In this document: piece by piece, positions 9,084 through 16,722 of the stretch
Position numbering within the stretch: the stretch's first letter is position 1
Layout of the letters: every line of letters begins with the position of its first letter
Source of the DNA: Algoriphagus sp. A40
GTDB lineage: Bacteria; Bacteroidota; Bacteroidia; Cytophagales; Cyclobacteriaceae
Reading direction: 5' to 3'
DNA: 64,000 nucleotides
Assembly: GCF_002002735.1 (NCBI RefSeq)
Contig: NZ_MUNY01000052.1
Span: 94,577-158,576, forward strand
Notes under the pieces: model-generated
The model's input: the letters and a program-made list of their open reading frames with translations, nothing else
Database searches by the model: none
What the model was told of the DNA's origin: nothing
Position numbers and translations under genes: made by a program

Positions 9084-9875
9084 TTAAATACCCATGTCCT
9101 TGGCAACCATTTCTGCCAAGTCATAGACTTTGACGTCGGCTTCCCGGTTTTTGTTTTTCACCCCGTCCGTCATCATGGTCAGGCAGAATGGGCAGCCAAC
9201 CGCAATGGCCTGAGCTCCAGTAGCCAAGGCCTCTTCTGTCCGCTCCACATTGATGTCTTTCTTACCCGATTCTGGTTCCTTAAACATTTGCGCACCACCA
9301 GCACCACAGCAGAGGCCTTTGGTTTTGCAGCGCTTCATCTCGACCAATTCGACATCCAGCGCTTTGATTATTTCACGTGGAGCCTCATAGACATTGTTTG
9401 CCCGACCCAGGTAGCAGGAGTCATGAAAGGTGATCTTTTTACCTTTAAACTCTCCCCCTCCCTGTAAGCGGACTTTTCCCTCATTGATCAGCTGCTGGAG
9501 AAACTGAGAATGGTGAATCACCTCGTAATTTCCCCCCAAGGCAGGGTACTCATTTTTGATGGTGTTGAAACAATGGGGGCAGGCAGTCACAACCTTTTTG
9601 ACTTCGTAGGCATTCATCACCTGAATATTGGCAACGGCCTGCATCTGGAAAAGAAATTCGTTGCCCGCTCTTCTTGCCGGATCTCCGGTACAGGTTTCCT
9701 CCGGTCCAAGCACCGCAAAACTGACCCCGACTTTATTCAATATTTTCACAAAAGCCTGCGTGACGGCTTTGTATCGCTCGTCAAAAGAACCGGCACATCC
9801 CACCCAGAAAAGAACTTCCGGGCTTTGCCCATTTGCGGCCATTTCGGCCATGGTTGGAACTTTATATGTTGACAT
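9084..9875 (-). CDS. CCG-domain (HdrB/GlcF-like) Fe-S oxidoreductase subunit
   Basis: 263 residues, soluble, with two cysteine-rich CCG-type motifs. The first is split over CTGDPARRAGNE and ACPHC; the second runs HDSCYLGR ... LCCGAGGAQ ... GCPFC. In HdrB, GlcF and succinate:quinone reductase E subunits such pairs bind non-cubane or [4Fe-4S] clusters that handle thiol/disulfide or electron-transfer chemistry. It is encoded directly downstream of the membrane Fe-S subunit, so the two together look like a split HdrD/EtfD-type protein moving electrons to or from menaquinone. The electron donor is not shown here; ETF-linked fatty acid oxidation is one plausible source. Confidence 0.88.
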   Translation of the reverse strand: MSTYKVPTMAEMAANGQSPEVLFWVGCAGSFDERYKAVTQAFVKILNKVGVSFAVLGPEETCTGDPARRAGNEFLFQMQAVANIQVMNAYEVKKVVTACPHCFNTIKNEYPALGGNYEVIHHSQFLQQLINEGKVRLQGGGEFKGKKITFHDSCYLGRANNVYEAPREIIKALDVELVEMKRCKTKGLCCGAGGAQMFKEPESGKKDINVERTEEALATGAQAIAVGCPFCLTMMTDGVKNKNREADVKVYDLAEMVAKDMGI

Positions 9876-9881
9876 AATCTG

Positions 9882-9913
9882 GATTTACGATTTCTGATAT
9901 ACGATTTACGAGG
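9882..9913. repeat. CGATTTACGAG-type tract upstream of a start codon
   Basis: GATTTACGATTTCTGATATACGATTTACGAGG-like words immediately precede (in minus sense) the start at 9875. The word TACGATTTACGAGG recurs at 56224-56254, also just before a start codon. Confidence 0.5.
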
Positions 9914-9999
9914 CCTTAATTATTCTTGAGGATCAACTCAACCAATTAAGTCAACCCTATAAAACTGTTTGCTCTTAGAATTACAAACTTTTATCCGCC

Positions 10000-10059
10000 T
10001 ACTGAACACTGCGAATGTTCACTGAGACTGAACAAAGCCAACTGATCACTGCTCACTCT
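10000..10059. repeat. ACTG-word tract at the 3' end of the Fe-S membrane subunit gene
   Basis: ACTGAACACTG, CACTGAGACTGAAC and ACTGATCACTGCTCACT words recur with 7-10 nt spacing. The tract covers the stop at 10046-10048 and encodes the last residues (ESEQ). The same word family fills 50743-50905. Confidence 0.5.
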
Positions 10060-11377
10060 CCTTCACCTTATCCGCCCAATTGAAGCGATCAGAAGGACTG
10101 AATTTCCAAGGTGAAAAGCTGGTTTCCATATTTTGGAACATCGAATTCCATTGTGCGGGCGTACCCGATTCCTCCATAGCAACATAGCGACGCAATTGCA
10201 AAATGATGGACAGCGGATCGATATTTACGGGGCAGGCTTCTACGCAGGCATTGCAGGTGGTACAAGCGTTGATTTCTTCTTTGGTGATGTAATCTCCCAA
10301 GAGGGACTTTCCATCTGCGAAACCGGGGCCTCCTGCGTCTATACTTTTTCCAACCTCCTCTGCTCGATCACGCACATCCATCATGATTTTACGAGGCGAA
10401 AGTTTCTTTCCTGTCAAGTTTGCAGGACATTCAGCAGTGCATCGACCACATTCCGTGCAGGAATAGGCATTGAGCACATTGATCCAACTGAGATCATTTA
10501 CATCTTTTGCGCCAAATCGCCCGATCTCGGCAGGAGGCTCAACCGGATTTTCCACCGGAATTCCCAACATCATATTCACCTCATTGGTCACCTCAGGCAT
10601 ATTTTTCATTTCACCTTTCGGCTTCAGATTGGAATACCAGGTATTCGGGAAAGCCAAAAAGATGTGCAAGTGCTTGGAATAGGTCACATAAACTGCAAAA
10701 CCCAAAATCCCGATGATATGAAACCACCAGGCAAAACGCTCAATAAAAACCAGCACCCCGTCGGACATTCCCTCAAAAACCGGTCGAATCAAGCTGCTGA
10801 AAAACAAGGTGCCAAGTGCCAAGTAGTGTGGATTGCCTCTTTCGGCCAAAATCTGATCTGTGGCATTCATGGTCAGAATTGCAAACATCAGCACAATCTC
10901 GATCACCAAAATCAGGTTCGCATCCTTTACCGGCCAGCCTTTCAATTCGGGCTTATTTAGGCGCTCGACCTTCATCACATTTCTTCGGATCAAAAAAGCA
11001 AAACAGGAAACCAGCACCCCAAAAGCCAAAAATTCAAACATATTCATGGCCGCAGTATAAAATCCTCCCAGGAAAGGAGCGAAAAGCCGATGCGTCCCAA
11101 AAATCCCGTCAAGGACGAATTCCAGCACTTCAAGGTTGATCACCAAAAAACCCACATAAATCAAAAGATGAAGAAAAGCCGGAACAATCCGCTTGAACAT
11201 TTTTTGCTGACCAAAGGCAACCAGCAACATGGTCTTCCATCTGTTTTCAGGCTGGTCGTTTCGGGTTTCAGCTTTACCCAAAAGGATATTTCTTCTGAGA
11301 AATTTGATCCTTTTACTCAAAATATACCCCGCAGCACCTAAAATCAGCACAAATGCGAGTTGCGGTAAAATGCTCAT
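10046..11377 (-). CDS. membrane-bound two-[4Fe-4S] oxidoreductase (HdrC/NarI-like)
   Basis: 443 residues. The N-terminal ~270 residues hold about six hydrophobic helices resembling the NarI/heme b-type membrane domain of HdrE/EtfD proteins. A ferredoxin domain follows with two motifs: CTECGRCTAECP (about residue 310) and CTTCNACVEACP (about residue 370), giving two [4Fe-4S] clusters. The C-terminus is soluble. With the CCG protein downstream it forms a split version of the single-chain membrane Fe-S oxidoreductases that pass electrons between a soluble donor and the quinone pool. The gap to the downstream gene is 170 nt and contains repeat tracts. Confidence 0.88.
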   Translation of the reverse strand: MSILPQLAFVLILGAAGYILSKRIKFLRRNILLGKAETRNDQPENRWKTMLLVAFGQQKMFKRIVPAFLHLLIYVGFLVINLEVLEFVLDGIFGTHRLFAPFLGGFYTAAMNMFEFLAFGVLVSCFAFLIRRNVMKVERLNKPELKGWPVKDANLILVIEIVLMFAILTMNATDQILAERGNPHYLALGTLFFSSLIRPVFEGMSDGVLVFIERFAWWFHIIGILGFAVYVTYSKHLHIFLAFPNTWYSNLKPKGEMKNMPEVTNEVNMMLGIPVENPVEPPAEIGRFGAKDVNDLSWINVLNAYSCTECGRCTAECPANLTGKKLSPRKIMMDVRDRAEEVGKSIDAGGPGFADGKSLLGDYITKEEINACTTCNACVEACPVNIDPLSIILQLRRYVAMEESGTPAQWNSMFQNMETSFSPWKFSPSDRFNWADKVKESEQ

Positions 11378-11432
11378 AGTGATCAGATTAGCTTGTTTTT
11401 TGTAATTTTAGGCTTATTTTTTCTGAAAAGGG

Positions 11433-11463
11433 TTTGTATCAAATAGTCAAATTTCTACCTTTG
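11433..11463 (+). promoter_or_regulatory. Bacteroidota sigma-A promoter of tRNA-Phe
   Basis: TTTG at 11433-11436, exactly 19 nt, then TACCTTTG at 11456-11463: a perfect match to TTTG-N19-TAnnTTTG. Transcription would begin around 11470, about 10 nt before the mature tRNA. Confidence 0.85.
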
Positions 11464-11479
11464 CATCACTTTACGAGTC

Positions 11480-11552
11480 GGTGATATAGCTCAGTTGGTA
11501 GAGCATCGGACTGAAAATCCGTGAGTCGGTGGTTCGAGTCCACTTATCACCA
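11480..11552 (+). tRNA. tRNA-Phe (anticodon GAA)
   Basis: 73 nt fold as a cloverleaf: acceptor GGTGATA pairs with TATCACC, D stem GCTC/GAGC, anticodon loop CTGAAAA with GAA at 11513-11515, and T stem GGTGG/CCACT closing a TTCGAGT loop. The anticodon stem has one T:T mismatch at its base. The discriminator is A and the 3' CCA is not encoded, as is usual in this phylum. Confidence 0.97.
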
Positions 11553-11555
11553 CCC

Positions 11556-11585
11556 TCCCGATCCCCACGGATCGGGATTTTTTTT
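11556..11585 (+). terminator. terminator of tRNA-Phe
   Basis: TCCCGATCC and GGATCGGGA form a 9-bp perfect stem with a 4-nt loop followed by eight Ts, four nt after the tRNA. Confidence 0.9.
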
Positions 11586-11797
11586 GTCCTTTTCTCAAAA
11601 TCCAGCTCGGTAAAAGCAATTTTTTCATCCCTGCAAAATATAAAATAGTCTGCATGCATACTATTTATTGATCCAAATTTAAATTGAATTTAGGACTATC
11701 TCCGGCTTGATCCCAGCCACGATCTTATCCCTAACTCGCTCTATTCAGCTCAGTTTTAGGCTTAGGGAAATATTTTTCCGAAATTTTCTTATTCGAG

Positions 11798-11833
11798 TGT
11801 AACATTTCCCCTTCATCCGCATCACCTTCTTAA
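11798..11833 (+). promoter_or_regulatory. possible ECF-type promoter of the sigma operon
   Basis: TGTAACA at 11798-11804 resembles an ECF sigma -35 element (AAC core), and the ATG follows 29 nt later. ECF operons are often autoregulated. The -10 is not clear, so this is tentative. Confidence 0.3.
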
Positions 11834-12325
11834 ATGAATTCATTTTTCGAGACGCACATCTGGCCAATGCGGGGCAAGCTTTACAGGCTGGTCTACCTTT
11901 GGATCAAGGATCGCTCCCTGGCTGAGGATGTCCTTCAGAATGTATTCGAAAAAACCGTGGAGCGTCAAAAGGAACTCCAGACTCATCCAAACCTCGCGGG
12001 ATGGATGGTCAAAAGTCTGAAAAATGAGGTGCTGATGCATCACCGGAAAAACAACCGTCTGGACGGATTGGAAGGAATGCCCGAACCAACTGCGGTGGAA
12101 ACTGATCGACTGGAAGCTGCAGAATCGCATCAAATGATTTTCTCTTTGGTCGACAGACTTCCTGAAAAACAGCGCGAGATCTTTCATCTCCGGGAAGTCG
12201 AAGAAATGAGCTACGAAGAAATTGCAGCACATATGGAAATCAGCCTCGATCAGGTAAAAGTCAACCTGCACCGCGCAAGAAAGACCCTGCGGGAAAAATT
12301 AATCAACCAAGGAATCACCAGATGA
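11834..12325 (+). CDS. ECF-family RNA polymerase sigma factor
   Basis: 163 residues. Region 2 spans about residues 10-80, with the core-binding helix DRSLAEDVLQNVFEKTV. Region 4 spans about 100-160, with LPEKQREIFHLREVEEMSYEEIAAHMEISLDQVKVNLHRARKTLREKL, an HTH typical of ECF factors. It is the first gene of a four-gene operon: its stop overlaps the start of the anti-sigma-like gene, and two DUF4252 secreted proteins follow. The arrangement suggests an envelope-stress or surface-sensing regulon whose targets include the downstream genes; the signal is unknown. Confidence 0.93.
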   Translation: MNSFFETHIWPMRGKLYRLVYLWIKDRSLAEDVLQNVFEKTVERQKELQTHPNLAGWMVKSLKNEVLMHHRKNNRLDGLEGMPEPTAVETDRLEAAESHQMIFSLVDRLPEKQREIFHLREVEEMSYEEIAAHMEISLDQVKVNLHRARKTLREKLINQGITR

Positions 12326-12759
12326 AGACAAGAATCGAAGAACTGTTGGAGAAGTATTGGGAAGCAGAAACTTCCCTCAGCGAGGAAAAAGAGCTTCGAA
12401 AACTTATCCTTGAATCCGAGGGATATGAAAAGGAGAAAGAACTTTTCCAAGCTCTTGGAAATTTTCGGACTGAAGAGCCGCAAAACCTAAGCATCCCAAA
12501 AACCAAATTGCGCAGGATAAACTCCACTTGGATTAGCTGGGCAGCATCAGTCGCCATCCTGCTGGGCAGCTTTTGGGGATGGAGGACTTACGAGCAAAAA
12601 CAAGCCGAGCAAGCAGCCTACGAAGAAGTCATGCACGCCTTGGCGCTGATTCAAACGAATTTCTCCAAAGGAAAACAACAAATGCAGCCGCTCAATGATC
12701 TGAAATACCTGAATACTACGAATCAGGTTTTCCAAATGGACCAAAAAACTAAGCAATGA
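12322..12759 (+). CDS. anti-sigma-like single-pass membrane protein
   Basis: 145 residues. The N-terminal half (residues 1-70) is charged and cytoplasmic, starting MKTRIEELLEKYWEAETSLSE, which is reminiscent of small anti-sigma N-domains in this phylum. One transmembrane helix lies at about residues 73-90 (TWISWAASVAILLGSFWGW), and a short periplasmic tail of about 50 residues follows. The start overlaps the sigma stop (ATGA), and the stop overlaps the next start (ATGA). No HCC/zinc motif was seen. The function is inferred from position and topology. Confidence 0.75.
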   Translation: MKTRIEELLEKYWEAETSLSEEKELRKLILESEGYEKEKELFQALGNFRTEEPQNLSIPKTKLRRINSTWISWAASVAILLGSFWGWRTYEQKQAEQAAYEEVMHALALIQTNFSKGKQQMQPLNDLKYLNTTNQVFQMDQKTKQ

Positions 12760-13301
12760 AAAAGACCTACCTATTAATCTTATTCCTGATTGGACTGGCA
12801 AGTTCGGCCTTTGCCCAGGAGGATGCCATCCAGAAGTTTTTCTCCAAATACATGGAAGACGACCGGTTTTCACGGGTTTACATCTCTCCGAAAATGATGC
12901 AAATGGCCGGAGGATTTCTCAAAAACAATGCTGATGGGGATGCAGATGCAGAGGAGCTCGGAGCTTTGATTTCCAAAATCAAAGGAATCCGAATCCTTTC
13001 CTCAGAAGAAGTCGACGGGATGACCCTCTATAAGGAAGCCATGGGAACGCTGAAAAAAAATCAATACGAGGAGCTGATGGATGTTCAGGACAAGGGCACC
13101 AGCCTCAAGTTTATGGTTCGTGAAGAGGCCGGATTGGTGAAAGAACTCACAATGCTGAATGGTGACACCAAATCCTTTACACTGCTCTCCATGCTTGGAA
13201 GTTTCACTTACGAGGATTTAAATATTCTGGCAGAAAAGACAGACATCCCAGGAATGGAACAATATGGGAAAGGCTCTAAGGGCCCTAAAGGACAAAAGTA
13301 A
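12756..13301 (+). CDS. secreted DUF4252 protein 1
   Basis: 181 residues with a clear signal peptide (MKKTYLLILFLIGLASSAFA). The mature part has the DUF4252 layout: a short N-terminal helix (FFSKYMEDDRFSRVYIS), MMQMAGGF, and a C-terminal alpha/beta part with VREEAG and MLGSFTYEDLNIL. The tail ends in a Gly/Lys-rich stretch. DUF4252 proteins are common behind ECF sigma/anti-sigma pairs in Bacteroidota; no biochemical role is known to me. It shares a 4-nt overlap with the anti-sigma-like gene. Confidence 0.88.
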   Translation: MKKTYLLILFLIGLASSAFAQEDAIQKFFSKYMEDDRFSRVYISPKMMQMAGGFLKNNADGDADAEELGALISKIKGIRILSSEEVDGMTLYKEAMGTLKKNQYEELMDVQDKGTSLKFMVREEAGLVKELTMLNGDTKSFTLLSMLGSFTYEDLNILAEKTDIPGMEQYGKGSKGPKGQK

Positions 13302-13357
13302 AACCTATTCTCTTAATACAATATATTTTGAAAACTAAACCCACACCTCATCAACAA

Positions 13358-13837
13358 ATGAAAAAGCTCCTATTAACATTGACATTTTTGGCCGTGGTTT
13401 TTGCGGCAAATGCCCAAAGCAACAGTGTCGCCGCCTTGAAAGACAAATACAAGGCTGATGATGATTTCTTCCACCTCGAACTTGGCGGCAATTTCATGGA
13501 CTTCGCAGAAGGATTCAAGATAGACATCGATGAAGACGATATGGCCACTGTAGCCAAATCAGTAGAAAAACTGAATTTCTTCACATTACCTGAAAGTTCC
13601 AGCAACTACGCAGAATTTAAAGCCCTTCAAAAGAGCCTGGAAAAAGAGCGGTATGAACTGCTGATGGAAGCCATGGAAGGCAAAGGCGGCGTAATGGTGT
13701 ACTCCAAAGGAGCTTCAATTATCTCCGATTTGGTTATTCTGGTAGGAGATGAAAAAGAAGGTGACCTAATGGTGATCGAACTCAAGGGAAAATTTACCCA
13801 AGAGTCACTCGCAAAGGCAACTGCCAATCTAAATTGA
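13358..13837 (+). CDS. secreted DUF4252 protein 2
   Basis: 159 residues from the ATG at 13358, which gives the signal peptide MKKLLLTLTFLAVVFAANA; an in-frame TTG at 13328 would add ten residues before it and is less likely. The mature sequence parallels the preceding gene: KYKADDDFFHLELGGNFMDFAEGF, then a C-terminal block with GDEKEGDLMVIELKGKFTQESL. The two are diverged tandem paralogues. A terminator follows 35 nt after the stop and closes the sigma operon. Confidence 0.88.
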   Translation: MKKLLLTLTFLAVVFAANAQSNSVAALKDKYKADDDFFHLELGGNFMDFAEGFKIDIDEDDMATVAKSVEKLNFFTLPESSSNYAEFKALQKSLEKERYELLMEAMEGKGGVMVYSKGASIISDLVILVGDEKEGDLMVIELKGKFTQESLAKATANLN

Positions 13838-13872
13838 GCCCAAAAGGAAACCATATTTTCAACTTTTAACGC

Positions 13873-13900
13873 AAAAAGCCCGGAAAACCTGGGCTTTTTT
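13873..13900 (+). terminator. terminator of ECF sigma operon
   Basis: AAAAAGCCC (13873-13881) pairs with GGGCTTTTT (13891-13899) with an inner GG/CC pair, followed by more Ts. It lies 36 nt after the second DUF4252 gene. Confidence 0.8.
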
Positions 13901-13968
13901 GTTTGACATAGATCAAAATCAAAAATATTTTCAACTTCTACAATCGATTGCGGAATAGGGTAAACTTC

Positions 13969-13990
13969 AAATGATGTAATTACATCATTT
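13969..13990. promoter_or_regulatory. 22-bp perfect palindrome, candidate operator
   Basis: AAATGATGTAA is followed directly by its exact reverse complement, with no loop. A loopless perfect dyad fits binding by a dimeric transcription factor better than a terminator. It lies about 160 nt upstream of the promoter at 14149. Confidence 0.4.
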
Positions 13991-14148
13991 TGATTATTTC
14001 ATCCTTTACAAACTTTTATTCTGTTTTTATGAAAAAAGCCCCCACAAAATCATCTTCGCAATCGTTAACGAGCTTCAATTATGCTATTTTCAATAATATG
14101 GCTTTTTTGTTAAGGAATTATAAATTTTTTTAAAGTTTTGTTGAAACT

Positions 14149-14179
14149 TTTGCAATTGTATTTCCGTCTGGTATCTTTG
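14149..14179 (+). promoter_or_regulatory. Bacteroidota sigma-A promoter of secreted-protein gene
   Basis: TTTG at 14149-14152, exactly 19 nt, TATCTTTG at 14172-14179: a perfect consensus match. It implies a leader of about 105 nt before the ATG at 14294. Confidence 0.85.
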
Positions 14180-14293
14180 TATTGTAATTCGAATTGCATC
14201 GAAGACCCTGTAACCCAAAATGTCCCCCTGGTAGAATCAGTCTATCCTGTGGTTACAATCAAAATCAGAAACCTATTTAAACCAACTAGTAAA

Positions 14294-14866
14294 ATGAAAA
14301 AATTATTCACTATGCTTTTTGTTGCGGGGATCGCAACTGGAGCGTTCGCTAAAAACGACGAGAAGTCTGTAGAAATCAGACAAACAGAACCGGCTAAAGT
14401 AATGGTAGCCGTTGCATCTGTACCGCAAGGTACAATGACCGTGAAAATCACCGATGCTGACGATCGTCTGGTATTGCGTGACAGAATCACTAAAACCGAA
14501 GCTTTTGCAAAAAGATACGACCTGAATGCACTTCCAGTAGGTGAATATTCAATCGAAGTATCTGATGAAAAAGGCACTTTGAGAACTGCGACCTTCAATA
14601 CTCAGGCAATTGTGAAGCCTGTTGTTTACTCCCGAGTGACAGAAATGGGTGACAATCAATACAGATTGTTGGTATCCAACCTGGAAGCAAAGGACGTGAC
14701 TGTGCAAATCTATGACGGAGACAAACTGATCCACACTGAGTTGATCGACAATCCTCAGGGTCTTCACAAAATCTACACTATTGACGAGCCAGGAACTCCA
14801 GGAGCAATCAGCTTCAAAGTGACTACTTCTAGTGGATTCGAAGCATACGTAGCATCAAGCAAATAA
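14294..14866 (+). CDS. small secreted beta-rich protein
   Basis: 190 residues from the ATG at 14294 (MKKLFTMLFVAGIATGAFA signal peptide). The frame is open 52 codons further upstream, but that stretch overlaps the promoter and leader. The mature protein looks like two beta-sandwich repeats: VAVASVPQGTMTVKITDADDRLVLRD and LLVSNLEAKDVTVQIYDGDKLIHTE are similar in layout, each followed by a strand-rich segment (LPVGEYSIEVSDEKG; TPGAISFKVTTSSG). It is a Bacteroidota-type small secreted protein with a strong promoter and its own terminator, so it is probably abundant. No named family recognised. Confidence 0.8.
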   Translation: MKKLFTMLFVAGIATGAFAKNDEKSVEIRQTEPAKVMVAVASVPQGTMTVKITDADDRLVLRDRITKTEAFAKRYDLNALPVGEYSIEVSDEKGTLRTATFNTQAIVKPVVYSRVTEMGDNQYRLLVSNLEAKDVTVQIYDGDKLIHTELIDNPQGLHKIYTIDEPGTPGAISFKVTTSSGFEAYVASSK

Positions 14867-14885
14867 TTAAACCAACTTTAAAGTG

Positions 14886-14924
14886 AAACCCCTGCTGAGG
14901 CAACTCGGCAGGGGTTTATTTTTT
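14886..14924 (+). terminator. terminator of secreted-protein gene
   Basis: AAACCCCTGC (14886-14895) and GCAGGGGTTT (14908-14917) form a 10-bp stem, extended by GAG/CTC, followed by an AT6 run. Confidence 0.9.
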
Positions 14925-14975
14925 GTCCCGAATCCAAAATGGGAATACCTTGGGGTCCGTTAAAAAAGATCCACT

Positions 14976-15962
14976 TTAAAGTTTTTCAAAAACCAACCTG
15001 GCATGTCCCATGATTTCTCTTTCGAAGCAAACTCTGTTTGGTCGTACCCGAAGAATAGCCAATTGATGTCTGAATTCTTTGTCTGTAAATAGCTTGGGGA
15101 CCAAAGAGGCAAACCAGAGGTATTTTTTCAGGCTGAATTGGTAAAACCGCTTAGTCCATTCCCGATTTGTCTTGACATAATCTAATCTTCCGTCACTGTA
15201 GTAGGTGTTTTTGAAAAAAGGACTGGCAGTCCGCACGATATGCTCATAACCATAAGCAATCCAGGAATCAGGATTATGCTTCAGCAAAAGTGCAATAATA
15301 TAACTGTCAGAATCTTTTGGAGCATTGATATCGATCTGATCAAATGGGATCATGTTTTTCTCGAACGTCATGCTTTGCATGTAAAATTTACCTCCGGGTT
15401 TGAGAAGATTCGATACGTGACGGAAATAATCCTCATAAACCTCGTCCTGTCTGCCGTCAAGATAATCCTTCACAGAGGACACATGCTCGAAACTTCCAAA
15501 AGCGGTCACCGCGTCGAATGTTCCAAAATCTTCAGGTTTGACAAAACGGGCGTCTTTGATGTATGCGGTCAAGCCATTTTGACGACAGGCATTCACCTGA
15601 CCATCGGAAAGATTGACACCGATCCCGTCCGCTCCAACCACGTCTTTAAGATATTTGAGCCAGCCTCCCCAGCCACAACCCAAATCCAGAACCCGGCTTC
15701 CTTTTTTTATTCCCAAGGCCTCGGTGACAAATGCATGTTTTCTTCGTTGGGCTTCCTCCAGTGTAAGTGAAAAATCACCAAGATACATGGCATTGCTGAA
15801 AACAGGATTTTCTCCTAAACTATATCGTATAAACTTATCGATATTAGTGTAAGTGAAGTCCATCTCCTTCTTTTTGTCCCAAGCCTGACCCTCTCTCTCG
15901 CTGACACTAGATCCACTCCAAGACTTAGTTAATAACTCTTTGTTGATTTCTGTTTGATCCAT
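14976..15962 (-). CDS. cyclopropane-fatty-acid-synthase-like SAM methyltransferase
   Basis: 328 residues. The class I methyltransferase core begins around residue 85 with VLDLGCGWGGWLKYL (SAM-binding GxGxGG), followed by GVNLSDGQ and the acidic FGTFDAVTAFGSFEHV. The layout and the CGWGG motif match the CFA synthase/mycolic acid methyltransferase superfamily. It is shorter than CFA synthase (about 380) and lacks its N-terminal lipid-binding domain. Substrate is unknown; fatty acyl or small-molecule methylation are both possible. It stands alone, with about 170 nt to the flavodoxin-like gene. Confidence 0.82.
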   Translation of the reverse strand: MDQTEINKELLTKSWSGSSVSEREGQAWDKKKEMDFTYTNIDKFIRYSLGENPVFSNAMYLGDFSLTLEEAQRRKHAFVTEALGIKKGSRVLDLGCGWGGWLKYLKDVVGADGIGVNLSDGQVNACRQNGLTAYIKDARFVKPEDFGTFDAVTAFGSFEHVSSVKDYLDGRQDEVYEDYFRHVSNLLKPGGKFYMQSMTFEKNMIPFDQIDINAPKDSDSYIIALLLKHNPDSWIAYGYEHIVRTASPFFKNTYYSDGRLDYVKTNREWTKRFYQFSLKKYLWFASLVPKLFTDKEFRHQLAILRVRPNRVCFEREIMGHARLVFEKL

Positions 15963-16134
15963 TTGAATGTGATTGGTTTGGGGTTAAATCAAGAATTTAA
16001 AAAACTGATTTTCAGTAGTCTAAAAGTTAGTAGTTCTTTTCAAAAAAAAAAATCAACATTCCTGAGATAGCCGACAGAGATAGAAACTGATAGATCAATA
16101 AAAAATGGAAGCTTATTAAGTTCCACTTAACTTT

Positions 16135-16716
16135 TCAATCAAGAACTTGCGGAAAAGCAGCCACTAATTTTGCAACTCGGCTTCCAAGCCCAAACCCTTT
16201 TCTTAAAAACACCTCTTCCAATTCTCCTTTACCAAAAGGCTCTTCACCCGTTATCGCTGAGGCTCCAAATGCAGCATCCGCCTCTTCCCCTCCCACCACA
16301 ATCATCCCATATATCAGCATGGAATGAAGCATATTGAGCATGACCAATTCCTCACCGATCGAAATCCCTCCTCCCGTTGAAAATGCCGCCCCTAACTTAT
16401 TTTTTAAAGGCCTCCCCTCAAATGGCCAAGAATTGATAAACTCCTGCACCGCCGGAGCAACGTTGGCATTATAGACTGGCGAACCCACGATAATCGCAGA
16501 GGCTTCCAGTAAATCGCTTTCGGTCACTTGGTCAATGGATAAAAGTTTAACCTCTACACCTTTTATTGAACTTGCTCCCTCTGACACAGCCTGAGCTAGG
16601 CTTTCAGTATTACCCGATTTAGAATAATAGGCAATCAGTACTACCGGCAGATCTTGAGAGAAAGAACTGAATGCCAAACCAATGATAAAACACAAAACCA
16701 ACGTAAGCCTTGTCAT
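16135..16716 (-). CDS. exported flavodoxin / WrbA-like protein
   Basis: 193 residues from the ATG at 16714-16716 (a TTG two codons earlier also opens the frame). The N-terminus MTRLTLVLCFIIGLAFSSFS is a cleavable signal peptide. The mature part is a flavodoxin fold: VLIAYYSKSGNTESLAQAV is the FMN phosphate loop, IIVGSPVYNANVAPAVQEF the second FMN loop, and AAFSTGGGISIGEE the third, as in WrbA/NAD(P)H:quinone oxidoreductases. An exported WrbA-like protein is unusual because this family is normally cytoplasmic. It starts 6 nt after the stop of the SDR gene, so the two are one operon. Confidence 0.85.
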   Translation of the reverse strand: MTRLTLVLCFIIGLAFSSFSQDLPVVLIAYYSKSGNTESLAQAVSEGASSIKGVEVKLLSIDQVTESDLLEASAIIVGSPVYNANVAPAVQEFINSWPFEGRPLKNKLGAAFSTGGGISIGEELVMLNMLHSMLIYGMIVVGGEEADAAFGASAITGEEPFGKGELEEVFLRKGFGLGSRVAKLVAAFPQVLD

Positions 16717-16722
16717 CTTCAA

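Larger units (their letters stand above)
13838..14293. other. 456-nt region: terminator, 22-bp palindrome, tiny ORF, promoter
   Basis: From left to right it holds the operon terminator (13873-13900), a perfect 22-bp palindrome (13969-13990), a 34-codon ORF at 14029-14133 (starts MKKAPTKSSS, ends RNYKFF, no convincing RBS), and a textbook promoter (14149-14179). A long leader of about 110 nt follows before the secreted-protein start. AAAAAAGCC and GGCTTTTTT pair across the tiny ORF at a distance. Confidence 0.6.

Noticed and set aside
10133..10960. 275-codon plus-strand open frame opposite the Fe-S membrane subunit gene
   Set aside because: It is antisense to a gene with clear ferredoxin motifs and membrane helices, and its own translation (low-complexity, no domain) shows no family signal.
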